DNA of 64,000 nt from Arthrobacter sp. QXT-31 (GTDB lineage: Bacteria; Actinomycetota; Actinomycetes; Actinomycetales; Micrococcaceae), in contig NZ_CP019304.1 in NCBI RefSeq assembly GCF_001969265.1, positions 1,798,001 to 1,862,000 on the forward strand, read 5' to 3'. How positions within the stretch are numbered: the first letter of the stretch is position 1; every line of letters starts with the position of its first letter. The notes beneath the pieces are model-generated. The model worked only from the letters and a program-made list of their open reading frames with translations, searched no databases and was not told where the DNA came from. Position numbers and translations under genes: made by a program. Positions 33,301 through 43,373 of the stretch are shown here, piece by piece.

Positions 33301-34899
33301 ATGCCCACAGACCGAAGCACGACCGACTCTCCATCAGGCGCCAGGAACGCCAGCGGAACCAATCAGTCCGCACCCCACGGTGCGAAGAAACCCAAGCTGC
33401 TCGCGCGGCGCCGGCTCAAGGAATCCGACGTAAACGTCGTTGACCAGCCCATGCTCAAAAAAGCCCTCGGCGGCACAATCGTGGGCAACACCATGGAGTG
33501 GTACGACGTCGGTGTGTTCGGCTACCTGATCACCACCATGGGTCCGGTGTTCCTCCCGGAGGCCGACAAGACCGTCCAGACGCTGTTCCTCCTGGGCACC
33601 TTCGCTGCCACCTTCATCGCCCGCCCCCTCGGTGGCGTCGTGTTCGGCTGGCTTGGTGACAAGATTGGCCGCCAAAAGGTCCTCGCGGCCACACTGATGC
33701 TGATGGCGGCAAGCACCTTCGCCGTCGGCCTGCTGCCCGGCTACGCGCAGATCGGCATGTGGGCAGCGGCACTCCTGGTTGTGCTCAAGCTCGTGCAGGG
33801 CTTCTCCACCGGCGGCGAATATGCCGGTGCCACCACCTTCGTCAGCGAATACTCGCCCGACAAGCGCCGCGGCTTCTTCGCCAGCTTCCTGGACATGGGC
33901 AGCTACCTCGGCTTCGCCCTGGGCGCCGCACTGGTGTCCGTGCTGCAGCTGACGCTCGGCCAGGCCGCCATGGAGGACTGGGGCTGGCGCCTGCCGTTCC
34001 TGATCGCCGGTCCGCTGGGCCTTATCGCAATCTACTTCCGGAACAAGATCGAGGAGTCCCCCCAGTTCCAGGCCACCCTGGACGCCCAGGAGGAACTCGC
34101 CAAGGACGCTGCCGCAGGTGATGAGGCTGCAGCAAAGGGCCCCGTGGGCATCGTCAAGGCCTACTGGCGCTCCATCATCGTGGCCATGATCCTGGTGGCT
34201 GCGGCCAACACTGCCGGTTACGCACTGACGTCCTACATGCCGACGTACCTCACCGAGTCCAAGGGGTACGACCCCGTCCACGGCACGCTGCTCACCATTC
34301 CGGTGCTCGTCGTCATGAGCCTCTGCATTCCGCTGACCGGCAAGCTCTCCGACCGTATTGGCCGCCGCCCGGTGCTGTGGATCGGCGCGGTGAGCACCGT
34401 GGTCCTGGCTGCCCCGGCGTTCATGCTGATCGGTATTGGCACCGTCTGGTCTACCCTGGCCGGGCTGTCCCTGATCGCCTTCCCCGTGGCCTTCTACGTT
34501 GCGAACCTGGCGTCGGCGCTGCCGGCCCAGTTCCCCACGGCCAGCCGCTACGGCGCCATGGGCATCGCCTACAACTTCGCCGTCGCGATCTTCGGCGGCA
34601 CCACGCCGTTCATCGTGGCTGCCCTCATCAACGCCACCGGCAACGACATGATGCCTGCCTACTACCTGATGGCCACCTCGGCTGTTGGTGCCGTGGCCAT
34701 CTACTTCCTGAAGGAATCCGCCCAGCGACCGCTGCCCGGCTCCATGCCCAGCGTGGACACCCAGGCGGAGGCCCGTGAATTGGTGGCCACCCAGGATGAG
34801 AACCCGCTGATCGACCTCGACGAACTGCCGTTCGAGACCGTTGATGAACTGCATAAAGAGCTCGACGACGAACTGAACAAGGTGCCCGCCGGCACCTGA
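33301..34899 (+). CDS. MHS-family (ProP-like) metabolite:proton symporter
   Basis: The 532-residue protein is a major facilitator of the metabolite:H+ symporter group. VGNTMEWYDVGVFGYL is the hallmark first helix, ARPLGGVVFGWLGDKIGRQK the loop 2-3 signature, and QGFSTGGEYAGATTFVSEYSPDKRRG the helix 4-5 signature. About 12 helices follow and end in an acidic cytoplasmic tail (residues about 480-532, ELPFETVDELHKELDDEL). Relatives carry proline, betaine or organic acids; the substrate is open. ATG at 33301 has AGGAG 9 bases upstream; an ATG at 33277 is weaker. Confidence 0.9.
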   Translation: MPTDRSTTDSPSGARNASGTNQSAPHGAKKPKLLARRRLKESDVNVVDQPMLKKALGGTIVGNTMEWYDVGVFGYLITTMGPVFLPEADKTVQTLFLLGTFAATFIARPLGGVVFGWLGDKIGRQKVLAATLMLMAASTFAVGLLPGYAQIGMWAAALLVVLKLVQGFSTGGEYAGATTFVSEYSPDKRRGFFASFLDMGSYLGFALGAALVSVLQLTLGQAAMEDWGWRLPFLIAGPLGLIAIYFRNKIEESPQFQATLDAQEELAKDAAAGDEAAAKGPVGIVKAYWRSIIVAMILVAAANTAGYALTSYMPTYLTESKGYDPVHGTLLTIPVLVVMSLCIPLTGKLSDRIGRRPVLWIGAVSTVVLAAPAFMLIGIGTVWSTLAGLSLIAFPVAFYVANLASALPAQFPTASRYGAMGIAYNFAVAIFGGTTPFIVAALINATGNDMMPAYYLMATSAVGAVAIYFLKESAQRPLPGSMPSVDTQAEARELVATQDENPLIDLDELPFETVDELHKELDDELNKVPAGT

Positions 34900-34922
34900 C
34901 GTCGGTCCCCGCGTCCGGGTTA

Positions 34923-34971
34923 AAGGCCCGTCCCGCTTTGCTCCCCAAAGGGAGCAGGCAGGGCGGGCCTT
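34923..34971 (+). terminator. Terminator after the MHS transporter gene
   Basis: AAGGCCCG-T-CCC pairs with GGGCGGGCCTT with one bulge, and an inner GCTCCC/GGGAGC stem caps it. It sits 24 bases after the stop. Confidence 0.8.
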
Positions 34972-35101
34972 CACTCTGCCCTTCCGTGGCGGCGTCATGC
35001 CGCCGGGTTCACCCGCGGCGGGTTGAGGGCCATATGTGACCCAGCCCGCGGCGGGATCTTCGCGGCGGTGCTACCTTCGTAGGGTGAAGGAGGTCGTGCC
35101 G

Positions 35102-36202
35102 GTGCAGTCTGTAGTGCACCACCTGCGGCAGCTGCACAGCCTCGGCCCCGCCAGCAACGACCACCTCTCGGCATGGCGCGTGGCCATCAGCGTGGCCGTT
35201 CCTTCCCTCGTCCTGCTGCTCCTCTGCCGGCCGGACCTCACCATTTACGCCGTGTTCGGGGCGCTTACCGGCATGTACGGCCGCAATGAGCCCCACCAGC
35301 TCCGGCTCAAACACCAGCTTCAGGCAGCGCTCGTGCTGCTATCGGGCGTGACAGTGGGCGTGGTGCTGTCGGTCAACGGCCTGCACTCGTGGTGGCTGGT
35401 CGGCATTGAAGCCCTCCTGGCCGGCGTGGGTTCCCTCTACTCGGACAAGGTCCATCTCCGGCCCAACGGCCCCTTCTTCGGAATCCTCGCGCTGGGTGCC
35501 TGCGCATCCGTGCCCGTCGCCGTGCCCTGGTACGCTGCCCTGCTCATCGCGGTCGGCTCCGCGGCCTTCTCAATCCTCGTGGGATTCGGTGGCTGGGTCC
35601 GCGGCAGGGCATGGAAACCCGGCGCGGCGCGGCCCTCGGCCAGCCTGCGCGGAGCCCTGCGCCGCCGGGCGGCCATCCACGCTTCGCGCCATGTGCTGGC
35701 CGTCGGTGCCGCCGGTGCCATCGGCGTCCTGTCCGGAAGCGGCCACCCGCACTGGGCGATGGCGGCAGCGGCGGTTCCGCTCGCCGGCGCGGACCTGCCC
35801 AGCAGCGTCCACCGCGGGATCCACAGGATCATGGGGACGTTCCTCGGGCTGGTGGTGGTCGCCGTCGTACTGCTTCCCGGGCCCTGGGCCCCGCTGCGCT
35901 TTTTCCCGGGGGCGGAGGCCGCGGTGCTGGCGCTGCTGGTGATCGTCTTCCAGTTCACCACCGAGCTGTTCATGACCCGGCACTACGGGCTGGCGATGGT
36001 CTCGTTCACGCCGGTGATCCTGCTGATGACCCAGCTGGCGGCGCCGGACGACCCGCAGGTGCTGATCACCGAACGCGCCGTCGAAACCGTGGTGGGGGCC
36101 GGCGTCGGAATTCTCGTGGTGGTGCTTATCCGCTCGCGCTTTATCCGCTGGCGCCGGAACCGAGGCCCGGCTCCTGCGGGCGGCGCGGCGGCCCGGCAAT
36201 GA
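35102..36202 (+). CDS. FUSC family membrane protein
   Basis: A 366-residue membrane protein with two sets of closely spaced helices: VAISVAVPSLVLLLLC, LTIYAVFGALTGMYGRNEP and LQAALVLLSGVTVGVVL in the first half, and HVLAVGAAGAIGVLSGSGH and AVLALLVIVFQFTTELF in the second. This matches the FUSC/aromatic acid exporter fold. The cargo is unknown. GTG at 35102 has AAGGAGG with an 8-base spacer. The last 62 bases overlap the end of the convergent SDR gene. Confidence 0.85.
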   Translation: MQSVVHHLRQLHSLGPASNDHLSAWRVAISVAVPSLVLLLLCRPDLTIYAVFGALTGMYGRNEPHQLRLKHQLQAALVLLSGVTVGVVLSVNGLHSWWLVGIEALLAGVGSLYSDKVHLRPNGPFFGILALGACASVPVAVPWYAALLIAVGSAAFSILVGFGGWVRGRAWKPGAARPSASLRGALRRRAAIHASRHVLAVGAAGAIGVLSGSGHPHWAMAAAAVPLAGADLPSSVHRGIHRIMGTFLGLVVVAVVLLPGPWAPLRFFPGAEAAVLALLVIVFQFTTELFMTRHYGLAMVSFTPVILLMTQLAAPDDPQVLITERAVETVVGAGVGILVVVLIRSRFIRWRRNRGPAPAGGAAARQ

Positions 36203-36944
36203 ACCTGTCCGGCACCAGCCGGGCGACGGCGGCCACGATCTTGTAGCGCTTGGTGGGGATCGAGACGGCCTTCCCGCGCTCATTGTCCGCCAGCGCTTCA
36301 CGGACCACGCGCCCTGGCCGCAGCCACGTCCAACCCGGTGCCACTGACTTGTCCATCCCCATCCGGTCATGGAACTCGGTATGGACAAACCCGGGGCAGA
36401 CCGCGGTGACCTTCACACCCCGGGGCGAGTACGCGAGGTTCGCCCAGCGGCTGAAGCTGACCAGCCACGCCTTCGCCGCGGAGTAGGAGCCGCGGGGAAG
36501 GAAGGCCGCCACACTGGCCACGTTGACGATCCGGCCGGAGCCCCGCTCCAGCATGCCCTGCAGGGCGGCGTGGCAGAGCTCCATCGCCGTCTGCACATGC
36601 AGCTTCAGGTGCTTGCGCTCATCATCGATCGGGTTCTCATCGAAGTTGTGCAGCAGCCCGATGCCGGCATTGTTCACCAGCATGTCCACCGGCCGTGACG
36701 GGTCGGACAGGCGTCCGACGACGGCGGCCACGCCGCCGTCATCGGTCAGGTCCGCGGTCAGCACCTCAGCCGTGGTTCCGTACCGCCGCTGCAGCTCGTC
36801 CGCCGTGGCCTGCAGCCGGGCCGTGTCGCGGGCAACGAGCACCAGGTTGTTGCCCTGTTCGGCCAGCTGGCGGGCAAATTCGGCGCCCAGTCCCGCTGTG
36901 GCACCGGTGACGAGGGCTGTGGGTCTGGCGGTGTTCGGGGTCAT
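36141..36944 (-). CDS. Short-chain dehydrogenase/reductase
   Basis: The 267-residue product has ALVTGATAGLGAEFA (nucleotide-binding TGxxxGxG), DMLVNNAGIG (NNAG) and SYSAAKAW (catalytic Y-x-x-x-K). NADP preference is suggested by the Arg in LVARDTARL. The C-terminal 60 residues (KRYKIVAAVARLVPDRF) resemble SDRs active on lipids or ketones; the substrate is unknown. ATG at 36944. It lies 59 bases downstream of desD on the same strand, so read-through from the siderophore operon is possible, though a role there is not implied. Confidence 0.87.
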   Translation of the reverse strand: MTPNTARPTALVTGATAGLGAEFARQLAEQGNNLVLVARDTARLQATADELQRRYGTTAEVLTADLTDDGGVAAVVGRLSDPSRPVDMLVNNAGIGLLHNFDENPIDDERKHLKLHVQTAMELCHAALQGMLERGSGRIVNVASVAAFLPRGSYSAAKAWLVSFSRWANLAYSPRGVKVTAVCPGFVHTEFHDRMGMDKSVAPGWTWLRPGRVVREALADNERGKAVSIPTKRYKIVAAVARLVPDRFIAGPPRRPQEPGLGSGASG

Positions 36945-37003
36945 GCCCACAGCCTAGCTGCCCGGGCCTGCGAAGTGGCCGGTGAAGTTGCCCCGCCCCG
37001 AAA

Positions 37004-38833
37004 TCAGGCGAATGTGGCCAGCGGATTGGTGAGCCTGCCTGCCTTCTGGAGGCCGCCGGACGGGTCAGCCAGGTCGAGCATCTGCTGGTTGTTGCGCAGC
37101 TGCAGCCGGTTCAGGCAGGACAGCTCGAAGTCCGGGGCGAACAGATCGTGGCGGGCAAACTGGTCCGCGAGCTCCGGATGCCCGGCCTGGTAGTCGCGAA
37201 CGGCTTCGGCCGCAGTGCGCCAAAACTCCTCGCCGCTCAGCACGCCGTCTTCCTCGAGGAGGGCTGCAAGGAAGCGGAAGATGCAGTCGAACACGTCGGT
37301 GAAGATGGACAGGACTTTATCGCCGTCGGGAATGTCCGCCTTGATCCGGGACACGTCCTCGGGCAGGTCGAGCCTGTCCCCCATCACCACTATCTCCTCG
37401 GCGATGTCCTTCATGATGGCCCGGACCGGCACGCCGTCCTCAAGGACCAGGATCACGTTCTCGCCGTGCGGCATGAACGCCAGCTCGTACCGGTACAGGC
37501 AGTGCACCAGCGGCACGAGGTACGCCTCGAAGTACTGCCGCAGCCACGCCGCCGGCTCCAGCCCGGACCGCTCAATCAGCGCCGACACCATGGGCCTGCC
37601 CGCGGCGTCCACATGAAGGAGCGAGGCCATGGTGGCCAGCTGCTGGCCGTCCTCGAGCAGCGGGAGCGGGCTCTCGCGCCACAGCGCGGACAGCATCTTC
37701 CGGTACGGCGACCCCTTCGCGGAGGCCGCCTCGTAGTAGCTGTTGTGGTAACCGATCGCGGCCACTTCGCGGATCATGGCAAGGCCCCGGCCCTGCAGCG
37801 TTTTGTCACCGGCAATGAGGTCCTGGAGCCAGTCATTGATGGCCGGCGTTGCCTTCATGTACTGCGGCGATAGCCCGCGCATAAACCCCATGTTCAGGAC
37901 GGACATGGCTGTCTTCACGTAGGTCTTGTCCGGTGCCGTGGTGTTGAAGAACGTGCGGATGGACTGCTGCGCCTGGTAGCTGTCGGCCCCGGTGCCGAGG
38001 CGGACGATGTGCCGCTGGGCGATCTCGGCGGCGAACGTGACCGTCAGCTTGTTCTCCCACTGCCACGGATGCACCGGCATCAGGAAATACTGGGCCGGGT
38101 CGAGGCCAAGGGCAGCGAGTTCGGCGTCGAAGACGGCCACGGTGGCGGCCCCGAGTTCGGCTTCAAAGTGCCCGGCGTAGTCCAGCCCGGCGCTGGAGGT
38201 GAAGACCGCCTTGCTGCGGTGCACCGCGATCCACTCCAGCTGCACCGGAGCGCCTGCCTCAGGGGCAAAGGCACGGTAGTCGGCGATTCCGAAGCCCAGC
38301 CGGCCGTTGTTGGCCACAAAGCACGGGTGCCCCTCGGTCATGCTGCGTTCGATCGCCTGGAAATCCGTGGCGGCATCCGCTCCCCCGGTAACGCCGGCCA
38401 CCAGCTCCGCCGACGACGGCTGGCCCATCCACTGCTTGAACGCGTGGCTGGAGAGCGTGCTGCTGATCTCCTCGAGGTAGACGGGAAGCATCTCCTCCCG
38501 GATGCCGAGGGTGCCGGAGAACTCGGTGACGAACCGCAGCGCATCCACCGGCGCGACCTGCCCGTCCCTGCTGCAGGTGATGGAGTCTGCATCCACGGAC
38601 CAGTGGTCCAGCTGCAGGATCCGGGCGGCGAAACGGTATTCGGCGGTGCCGTCGTCGCTGCGGACCCGGTATGTGCTGTTCCCGAGCGGTTCCGGAACAA
38701 GGATCCGCTCGTGCGAGAACTCGGCGAGCGCCTTGCGGACCAGGTGCCGGTTGGCAACAGCCCAGCGTTCGGGCGAGAGGTGGTCTGCCGCGTTGCCTGC
38801 GGCCAGGACGGATTCAAGTTCAACGGTGGTCAC
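37004..38833 (-). CDS. desD: NIS siderophore synthetase (desferrioxamine, IucA/IucC family)
   Basis: The 609-residue protein is an IucA/IucC-type NRPS-independent siderophore synthetase. TEGHPCFVANNGRLGF and MPVHPWQWENKL mark the ATP and substrate site, RYELAFMPHGENVILVLEDG is also conserved, and the C-terminal FhuF-like part is present. DesD couples N-hydroxy-N-succinyl-cadaverine units into linear and cyclic desferrioxamines. The GTG start overlaps the desC stop as GTGA. It is the last gene of the desA-desB-desC-desD order known from Streptomyces. Confidence 0.93.
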   Translation of the reverse strand: MTTVELESVLAAGNAADHLSPERWAVANRHLVRKALAEFSHERILVPEPLGNSTYRVRSDDGTAEYRFAARILQLDHWSVDADSITCSRDGQVAPVDALRFVTEFSGTLGIREEMLPVYLEEISSTLSSHAFKQWMGQPSSAELVAGVTGGADAATDFQAIERSMTEGHPCFVANNGRLGFGIADYRAFAPEAGAPVQLEWIAVHRSKAVFTSSAGLDYAGHFEAELGAATVAVFDAELAALGLDPAQYFLMPVHPWQWENKLTVTFAAEIAQRHIVRLGTGADSYQAQQSIRTFFNTTAPDKTYVKTAMSVLNMGFMRGLSPQYMKATPAINDWLQDLIAGDKTLQGRGLAMIREVAAIGYHNSYYEAASAKGSPYRKMLSALWRESPLPLLEDGQQLATMASLLHVDAAGRPMVSALIERSGLEPAAWLRQYFEAYLVPLVHCLYRYELAFMPHGENVILVLEDGVPVRAIMKDIAEEIVVMGDRLDLPEDVSRIKADIPDGDKVLSIFTDVFDCIFRFLAALLEEDGVLSGEEFWRTAAEAVRDYQAGHPELADQFARHDLFAPDFELSCLNRLQLRNNQQMLDLADPSGGLQKAGRLTNPLATFA

Positions 38834-39393
38834 AGTGCTGCTCCCTGATGAATGGGGGTTGAAGAACGGGCTGCGCGGGCGGACTCGAACGACTCCCGCG
38901 TGCAGAAACTCAGGAGGGCCTGCTTGTCCGGCAGGGTCACCTCGCCGGCGGGCTCAAAGCCCAGCCGGGCGTTGAGGACATGGATCTTGGTGTTGCGGGC
39001 GTCGGGCTCCACCACCACGCGGTCCACGCCGGGCTTTTGGAAGAGCCGGTCCAGGACCGATTCCATGACATCGGCGGTGAACCCGTTGCGCGGTGTCCCC
39101 TGCGGCGGAGCCACCAGCAGGTGCATGCCGATATCGCCGGGCTGGACGGCGTAGACGGCATTGAGCGGCGAGGAAGCCGGCAGGTACTCCTCCATCAGGA
39201 AGGCCGGCACGCCGTCGTCCATTCCCAGCAGCGCATGGTGGTGCCCGCTGGACTGGATCTTGGCATACTCCTCGGTGACGTCCTCGACCGTCGCGTTCAG
39301 CATCCCCCAGAACGAGGCGTACGGGCGGGTGACCCAGCCGTGGAGGAGCTGTGCATCCTCCTGCGGATCGAAGCAGCGGAACGTAAAGCTCAT
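38830..39393 (-). CDS. desC: Siderophore acyltransferase (GNAT/AlcB-like)
   Basis: This 187-residue protein is a GNAT-fold acyl-CoA transferase of the siderophore type: [47 protein letters not shown] and [11 protein letters not shown]. It transfers a succinyl or acetyl group to N-hydroxycadaverine before assembly by DesD. ATG at 39393 overlaps the desB stop as ATGA, and its own stop overlaps desD, so all three are coupled. Confidence 0.9.
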   Translation of the reverse strand: MSFTFRCFDPQEDAQLLHGWVTRPYASFWGMLNATVEDVTEEYAKIQSSGHHHALLGMDDGVPAFLMEEYLPASSPLNAVYAVQPGDIGMHLLVAPPQGTPRNGFTADVMESVLDRLFQKPGVDRVVVEPDARNTKIHVLNARLGFEPAGEVTLPDKQALLSFCTRESFESARAARSSTPIHQGAAL

Positions 39394-40802
39394 GCGGGCA
39401 CTCCCATCTGCGCGGCTGCTCCGGCGGACAGACCAGCCGGCGCGGCAGCCTGTGCTGCGGCGCCGGGAACCGCACCGGGTGCGCCGAACTCCTGGAAGGC
39501 GATGCTGCGCTCCACCGGATAGACCTCGCGGCCCAGGATTTCCCGGAGGATGCACGAGTTCCGGTAGGCGGCCATGCCGAGGTCCGGCGTGACGAAGCCG
39601 TGGGTGTGGAGTTCGGCATTCTGGACGAAGATCTCGCCGGGCTCGACGCCGGTGCTGTAGTTGCGCTGCACGGCGAACCTGCCGGCGCCGTCCCGGGCAA
39701 TGCGCTCCTGCACGCCGCCCAGAAATGCCGGCTCGCGGTAGGCGTAACCGGTGGCGAGAACCACCGCTTCCGTCTCCAGCGAATAGTCCGACTCCTGCTC
39801 GCCGTGCGACAGTTCCAGCGTGTGGGACCCGGTGGAGGCGTTCCAGGCGGCTCCGGTCACCGTTGAATGGGTGAGCAGCCGGGTGTCCACGATTCCGGAG
39901 AGGCTCTTGGTGTACAGCAGGTCGTAGATCGCGTCGATGAGATCCGAGTTGATTCCCTTGTAAAGGTTCTTCTGGCTCCTGATGAGCGAGTCGCGCCGCT
40001 CCTGCGGAAGGCCGTGGAAATAGTCGACGTACTCAGGCGATGTCATTTCCAGCGTGAGCTTGGTGTACTCGAGCGGGAAGAACCTGCCCGAGCGCGTGAC
40101 CCAGTTGAGCTGGTATCCGTGCGTGTCGATGTCCTGGAGCAGTTCGTAGTAGATCTCCGCCGCGCTCTGGCCGCTGCCCACGATGGTGATGCTGCGCCGC
40201 TGCTGGAGTTCGCTTTTCCGGGCCAGGTAGTCCGCATTGTGGAGGACAGTTCCGCCGGCTGCCAGAATCCCGCGGCAGGCGTCCGGAACGTAAGGCGCTG
40301 TGCCGGTGCCAAGCACCAGCCGGCGAGCACGAAGCACCTCAGGCCCGGCCGGGCCGTTCACCGAAAGCGTGTACACGCCGTCGTCGAACGTTACTTCGGT
40401 GACGTCAGTGCCAAACCGGACCGACGGCAGCTGGCCGGCAACCCACTGGCAGTACTGGTTGTATTCGGCGCGCAGCGGATAGAAATTTTCGCGGATGTAG
40501 AACCGGTAGAGCCGCCCGGTCTGCTTGAGGAAGTTCAGGAACGAGTACGGCGACGTCGGGTCCGCCAGGGTCACGAGGTCCGCCATGAACGGTACCTGCA
40601 GATGCGCGGGCTCCAGCATCATGCCGGGATGCCAGTCGAAGGATTCGCGGCGCTCGAGGAACACGCCGTCCAGCCCTTCGACCGGTTCGCTCAGCGCGGC
40701 GAGGCCCAGGTTGAAAGGCCCGACGCCGATGCCGGCGAAGTCGTAGACGCGGCCTGTGTCTGAAGCCCTGAAGCTTGGGGTGCTGAAGTTTGGGGTGCTC
40801 AT
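39390..40802 (-). CDS. desB: Lysine/ornithine (cadaverine) N-monooxygenase
   Basis: The 470-residue protein belongs to the SidA/IucD/PvdA flavoprotein N-hydroxylases. [16 protein letters not shown] (about 23-38) is the FAD motif, [17 protein letters not shown] the NADPH motif, and [15 protein letters not shown] the conserved ATGY segment. In this operon it hydroxylates cadaverine. ATG at 40802 overlaps the desA stop as ATGA. Confidence 0.93.
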   Translation of the reverse strand: MSTPNFSTPSFRASDTGRVYDFAGIGVGPFNLGLAALSEPVEGLDGVFLERRESFDWHPGMMLEPAHLQVPFMADLVTLADPTSPYSFLNFLKQTGRLYRFYIRENFYPLRAEYNQYCQWVAGQLPSVRFGTDVTEVTFDDGVYTLSVNGPAGPEVLRARRLVLGTGTAPYVPDACRGILAAGGTVLHNADYLARKSELQQRRSITIVGSGQSAAEIYYELLQDIDTHGYQLNWVTRSGRFFPLEYTKLTLEMTSPEYVDYFHGLPQERRDSLIRSQKNLYKGINSDLIDAIYDLLYTKSLSGIVDTRLLTHSTVTGAAWNASTGSHTLELSHGEQESDYSLETEAVVLATGYAYREPAFLGGVQERIARDGAGRFAVQRNYSTGVEPGEIFVQNAELHTHGFVTPDLGMAAYRNSCILREILGREVYPVERSIAFQEFGAPGAVPGAAAQAAAPAGLSAGAAAQMGVPA

Positions 40803-42556
40803 GCGTGTGCCTCCGTGCGTGCTGTGTAACCGGTAGCTGAACCGGCGAGCAGGGTTTCGCCGGTGCTTCGAAGGAGGCTGACGATCTCGAGGATGTCCTC
40901 AAGCGTTGCCTCGGCGTTGAGGAGCGTGAATTTCAGGTAGTGCCGGCCCGCGACCTTGGTGCCGGCCACCACAGCCTGCCCGGATGCGAACACAGCGGCG
41001 CGGATGGCCGGGTTCAGCTCGTCGGCAGCGTCCTCCGGAAGCCGTGTGCCATCTTCCAGGACCGGCCGGTACCGGAAAACCAGCGTGCTCAGCTGGGGCT
41101 CGGCCGCGAGTTCAAAGTCGTTGTCCGCTGCAAGAACGGAGCCCACCCGGGCTGCCAGGTCGATCGCCTCGTCGAGGAGCGCGCCCACAGCATCGGCGCC
41201 CATGATCCGGAGCGTCAGCCACAGCTTGAGGGCGTCGAACCGGCGGGTGGTCTGGATGCTCTTGTCCACCTGGTTGGGGATCTCGGCCCGCGCGGCGGTC
41301 TCGGGGTTCAGGTAGTCGGCGTAGTAGGTGACGTGGCGCAGCATTGCGCCCTCGCGCACCAGCAGCGCACTGGAGCTGACGGGCTGGAAGAAGGTCTTGT
41401 GGAAGTCAACGGTGACGGAGTCCGCCAGCCGGATGCCGTCCAGGAGGTGGCGGTGGCGGTTGGAGACCATGAGCCCGCCGCCGTAGGCCGCATCGACATG
41501 GAACCAAGCTCCGTAGGCTCCGGCCAGGGCAGCCAGGTCAGCCAGCGGATCCACCGCGCCGAAGTCCGTGGTGCCTGCCGTAGCCACCACCGCCATCGGA
41601 ACCAGGCCTTCCTTGGAGGCCGTGGCCAGGGCGCTGGCCAGGGCCGCCGGATCCATCCGGTGGTCCGCCGCGCAGTCGATGGACACGACCGCGTCGAACC
41701 CGAGCCCCAGCATGGAGGCCGACTTCTGGATGCTGAAGTGGCTGTCCACGGAGGTGAAGATCCGCAGCTTCTCCAGCAGCAGCGGCAGGCGCTTCCCCTC
41801 GTTGGCCGGGTCCTGGCGGAGCTGCGCCACCGCGTGGTTGCGCGCGATGAGCAGGGCCTGCAGGTTGGACTGGCTGCCGCCGGAGGTGAACACGCCGTCC
41901 GCCTCGTCGCCCAGCCCGAGCCGCCCGGCGGTCCAGTCGATGAGGCGGCGCTCGATCATGGTGGCGCCCGCGCTCTGGTCCCACGTGTCCATGGATGAGT
42001 TCACTGCCGAGAGCACCGCTTCCCCCACCAGCGCCGGGATGACCACCGGGCAGTTCAGGTGTGCGGCGTACTTGGCATCGTGGAAGTACACGGCGTCGCG
42101 CAGGTACGTGTGCTGCAGTTCCTCGAGGGCGGCAGCGGTGTCCGGCAGTGGCTGCTCCAGGTCAACAGCGGCCACGCGGCGCTTCATCTCCGCGGGGCTG
42201 ACACCGGTGAACGGCTGGGAGGTGCGCTCAAGCTTGGTGGCCACCGTGTTGACGCCCTGCAGCACCTGGGCCACGTAGCGCGGGGCGTTCCGTGCATTGA
42301 ACAGCTGGTTGCTGGCGGCGAGGGCCAGTTCCACGCCCGACCCGAAGTCCATGCCGGCGGGCTCCTGGAGAGGTTCCTGGACGGGTGCCTGGGCAGGTGC
42401 CTGGGCGGCCGAACGGCCGGATGGCTGCTGGCTCGCTGGCTGTTGGCTAACTGCCTGCTGGCTGAATGGCTGTTGGCTGGGTCGTTTGGGGGCGCAGGTT
42501 CCCGTTCCATCATCGAAGTCCACGCGTGGTTCCTCCACGTCGGGCAGCAGCGTCAT
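40799..42556 (-). CDS. desA: PLP-dependent lysine decarboxylase of siderophore synthesis
   Basis: The 585-residue protein is a group II PLP decarboxylase. [29 protein letters not shown] (PLP ring Asp) and [10 protein letters not shown] (Schiff-base lysine near 385) are present. It makes cadaverine from lysine, the first step to desferrioxamine. Residues about 15-70 are an unusual Gln/Pro/Ala-rich repeat tract ([18 protein letters not shown]) not needed for the fold. ATG at 42556 follows AAAGGAC; the open frame extends to 42610 over the iron box and is not coding there. First gene of desABCD. Confidence 0.92.
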   Translation of the reverse strand: MTLLPDVEEPRVDFDDGTGTCAPKRPSQQPFSQQAVSQQPASQQPSGRSAAQAPAQAPVQEPLQEPAGMDFGSGVELALAASNQLFNARNAPRYVAQVLQGVNTVATKLERTSQPFTGVSPAEMKRRVAAVDLEQPLPDTAAALEELQHTYLRDAVYFHDAKYAAHLNCPVVIPALVGEAVLSAVNSSMDTWDQSAGATMIERRLIDWTAGRLGLGDEADGVFTSGGSQSNLQALLIARNHAVAQLRQDPANEGKRLPLLLEKLRIFTSVDSHFSIQKSASMLGLGFDAVVSIDCAADHRMDPAALASALATASKEGLVPMAVVATAGTTDFGAVDPLADLAALAGAYGAWFHVDAAYGGGLMVSNRHRHLLDGIRLADSVTVDFHKTFFQPVSSSALLVREGAMLRHVTYYADYLNPETAARAEIPNQVDKSIQTTRRFDALKLWLTLRIMGADAVGALLDEAIDLAARVGSVLAADNDFELAAEPQLSTLVFRYRPVLEDGTRLPEDAADELNPAIRAAVFASGQAVVAGTKVAGRHYLKFTLLNAEATLEDILEIVSLLRSTGETLLAGSATGYTARTEAHA

Positions 42557-42611
42557 TGGGTCGTCCTTTTGTCGGCGTGATGTGAGACCGGCACCAGCCA
42601 CTGGCGCCAAG

Positions 42612-42647
42612 CAAGGTAAACCTTACTTAGGTGCGCCTTTTAGTCAA
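42612..42647 (-). promoter_or_regulatory. Iron-regulated des promoter with a DtxR/IdeR-like box
   Basis: On the minus strand TTGACT (42642-42647) and TAAGGT (42620-42625) form a -35/-10 pair with a 16-base spacer. The -10 is buried in CTAAGTAAGGTTTACCTTG (42612-42630), which matches about 12 of 19 positions of the DtxR/IdeR iron box. Iron-loaded repressor should block desABCD. Confidence 0.7.
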
Positions 42648-42667
42648 ACTTTTATGATGTAATTCCG

Positions 42668-42694
42668 AAAACCCGCGAAACGGCGGGGTTTTTT
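42668..42694 (+). terminator. Orphan hairpin with T-run
   Basis: AAACCCGC and GCGGGGTTT form a short stem followed by six T. No plus-strand gene ends here, so it may end a small RNA or block antisense transcription into the des promoter. Confidence 0.45.
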
Positions 42695-42714
42695 CTGCGT
42701 CACTCGTAGTCATT

Positions 42715-42739
42715 GACTTTCGTGAGGAGGCGGAAAGTC
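42715..42739. repeat. Inverted repeat upstream of the 42869 gene
   Basis: GACTTTC (42715-42721) and GAAAGTC (42733-42739) are perfect 7-base arms around an 11-base centre. It could be an operator for the following gene or a stem of a small RNA. Confidence 0.45.
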
Positions 42740-42868
42740 ACATAATGTCCACCCGCGACAGCGGGGGGCGGCCGGGGTAGAGTTTCTGCACAGTGATTTC
42801 CGGCATAGCGACTTCTGGCACGGCGCTATCTGTCGAGAGGCGCCGGCTGCAGCAGGAAGCAGGGGGAC

Positions 42869-43363
42869 ATGTCAGGCAATGAGCATGATCCGTTGAATTT
42901 TCGGGAAGTGGATGCGCAGGGGAACACCACCGGCTACGGGCGGGTGGCGCCTGCCGGAGGCTTTGGCCAGGCAGGTTCCGGGCGCACAGGTTTTGGGCAG
43001 GCAAGCACCGGGCAGCCAGGCCCCGGACAGACAGGCACCGGGCCGCCGGGTCCCGTGCCGGGACAGCCGGCCCCCTACGAGGAGGCGGACCCGGGGCAGC
43101 GGAGCGGCCTGGGGGTAAACCCCTTCATCGCAGCGCTCTGGGTGTTCGTGGCGGTCCTGCTGGTGTCGCCCTTCGCCGTGTTCACGCTCGCGCAGGAATC
43201 ACTGAACTCAAACACCGAGCCACAGATCATGCCCGTGAGCTACATGTGGATTACATTCGCGCCCCAGATCCTTTTCGCCGGGCTCGTGGGATTGCTCGGC
43301 CTGGTTTTCTGGCACGCAGCGCAATGGCAACGGAAGCGCGCGAAGCAGCTCCCGCCGTCGTAA
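42869..43363 (+). CDS. Hypothetical membrane protein with Gly/Gln repeat N-terminus
   Basis: The 164-residue protein has a Gly/Gln/Pro-rich tandem repeat region (about 25-75; units such as GFGQASTGQPGPGQTG) and two membrane helices, PFIAALWVFVAVLLVSPFAVF (about 85-105) and APQILFAGLVGLLGLVFWHAA (about 132-152), with a short basic cytoplasmic tail. No family is recognised; disordered N-termini of this type occur in actinobacterial division and envelope proteins. ATG at 42869 follows AGGGGG. Confidence 0.65.
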   Translation: MSGNEHDPLNFREVDAQGNTTGYGRVAPAGGFGQAGSGRTGFGQASTGQPGPGQTGTGPPGPVPGQPAPYEEADPGQRSGLGVNPFIAALWVFVAVLLVSPFAVFTLAQESLNSNTEPQIMPVSYMWITFAPQILFAGLVGLLGLVFWHAAQWQRKRAKQLPPS

Positions 43364-43373
43364 TCGTCCGGTT

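Noticed and set aside
33334..34998. A 554-codon open frame antisense to the MHS transporter
   Set aside because: His/Gly/Arg-rich composition typical of the antisense of high-GC membrane protein genes; no ribosome site and no recognisable motif.
42557..42610. An 18-residue N-terminal extension of DesA
   Set aside because: It would place coding sequence up to the iron box, while ATG at 42556 has a ribosome site.
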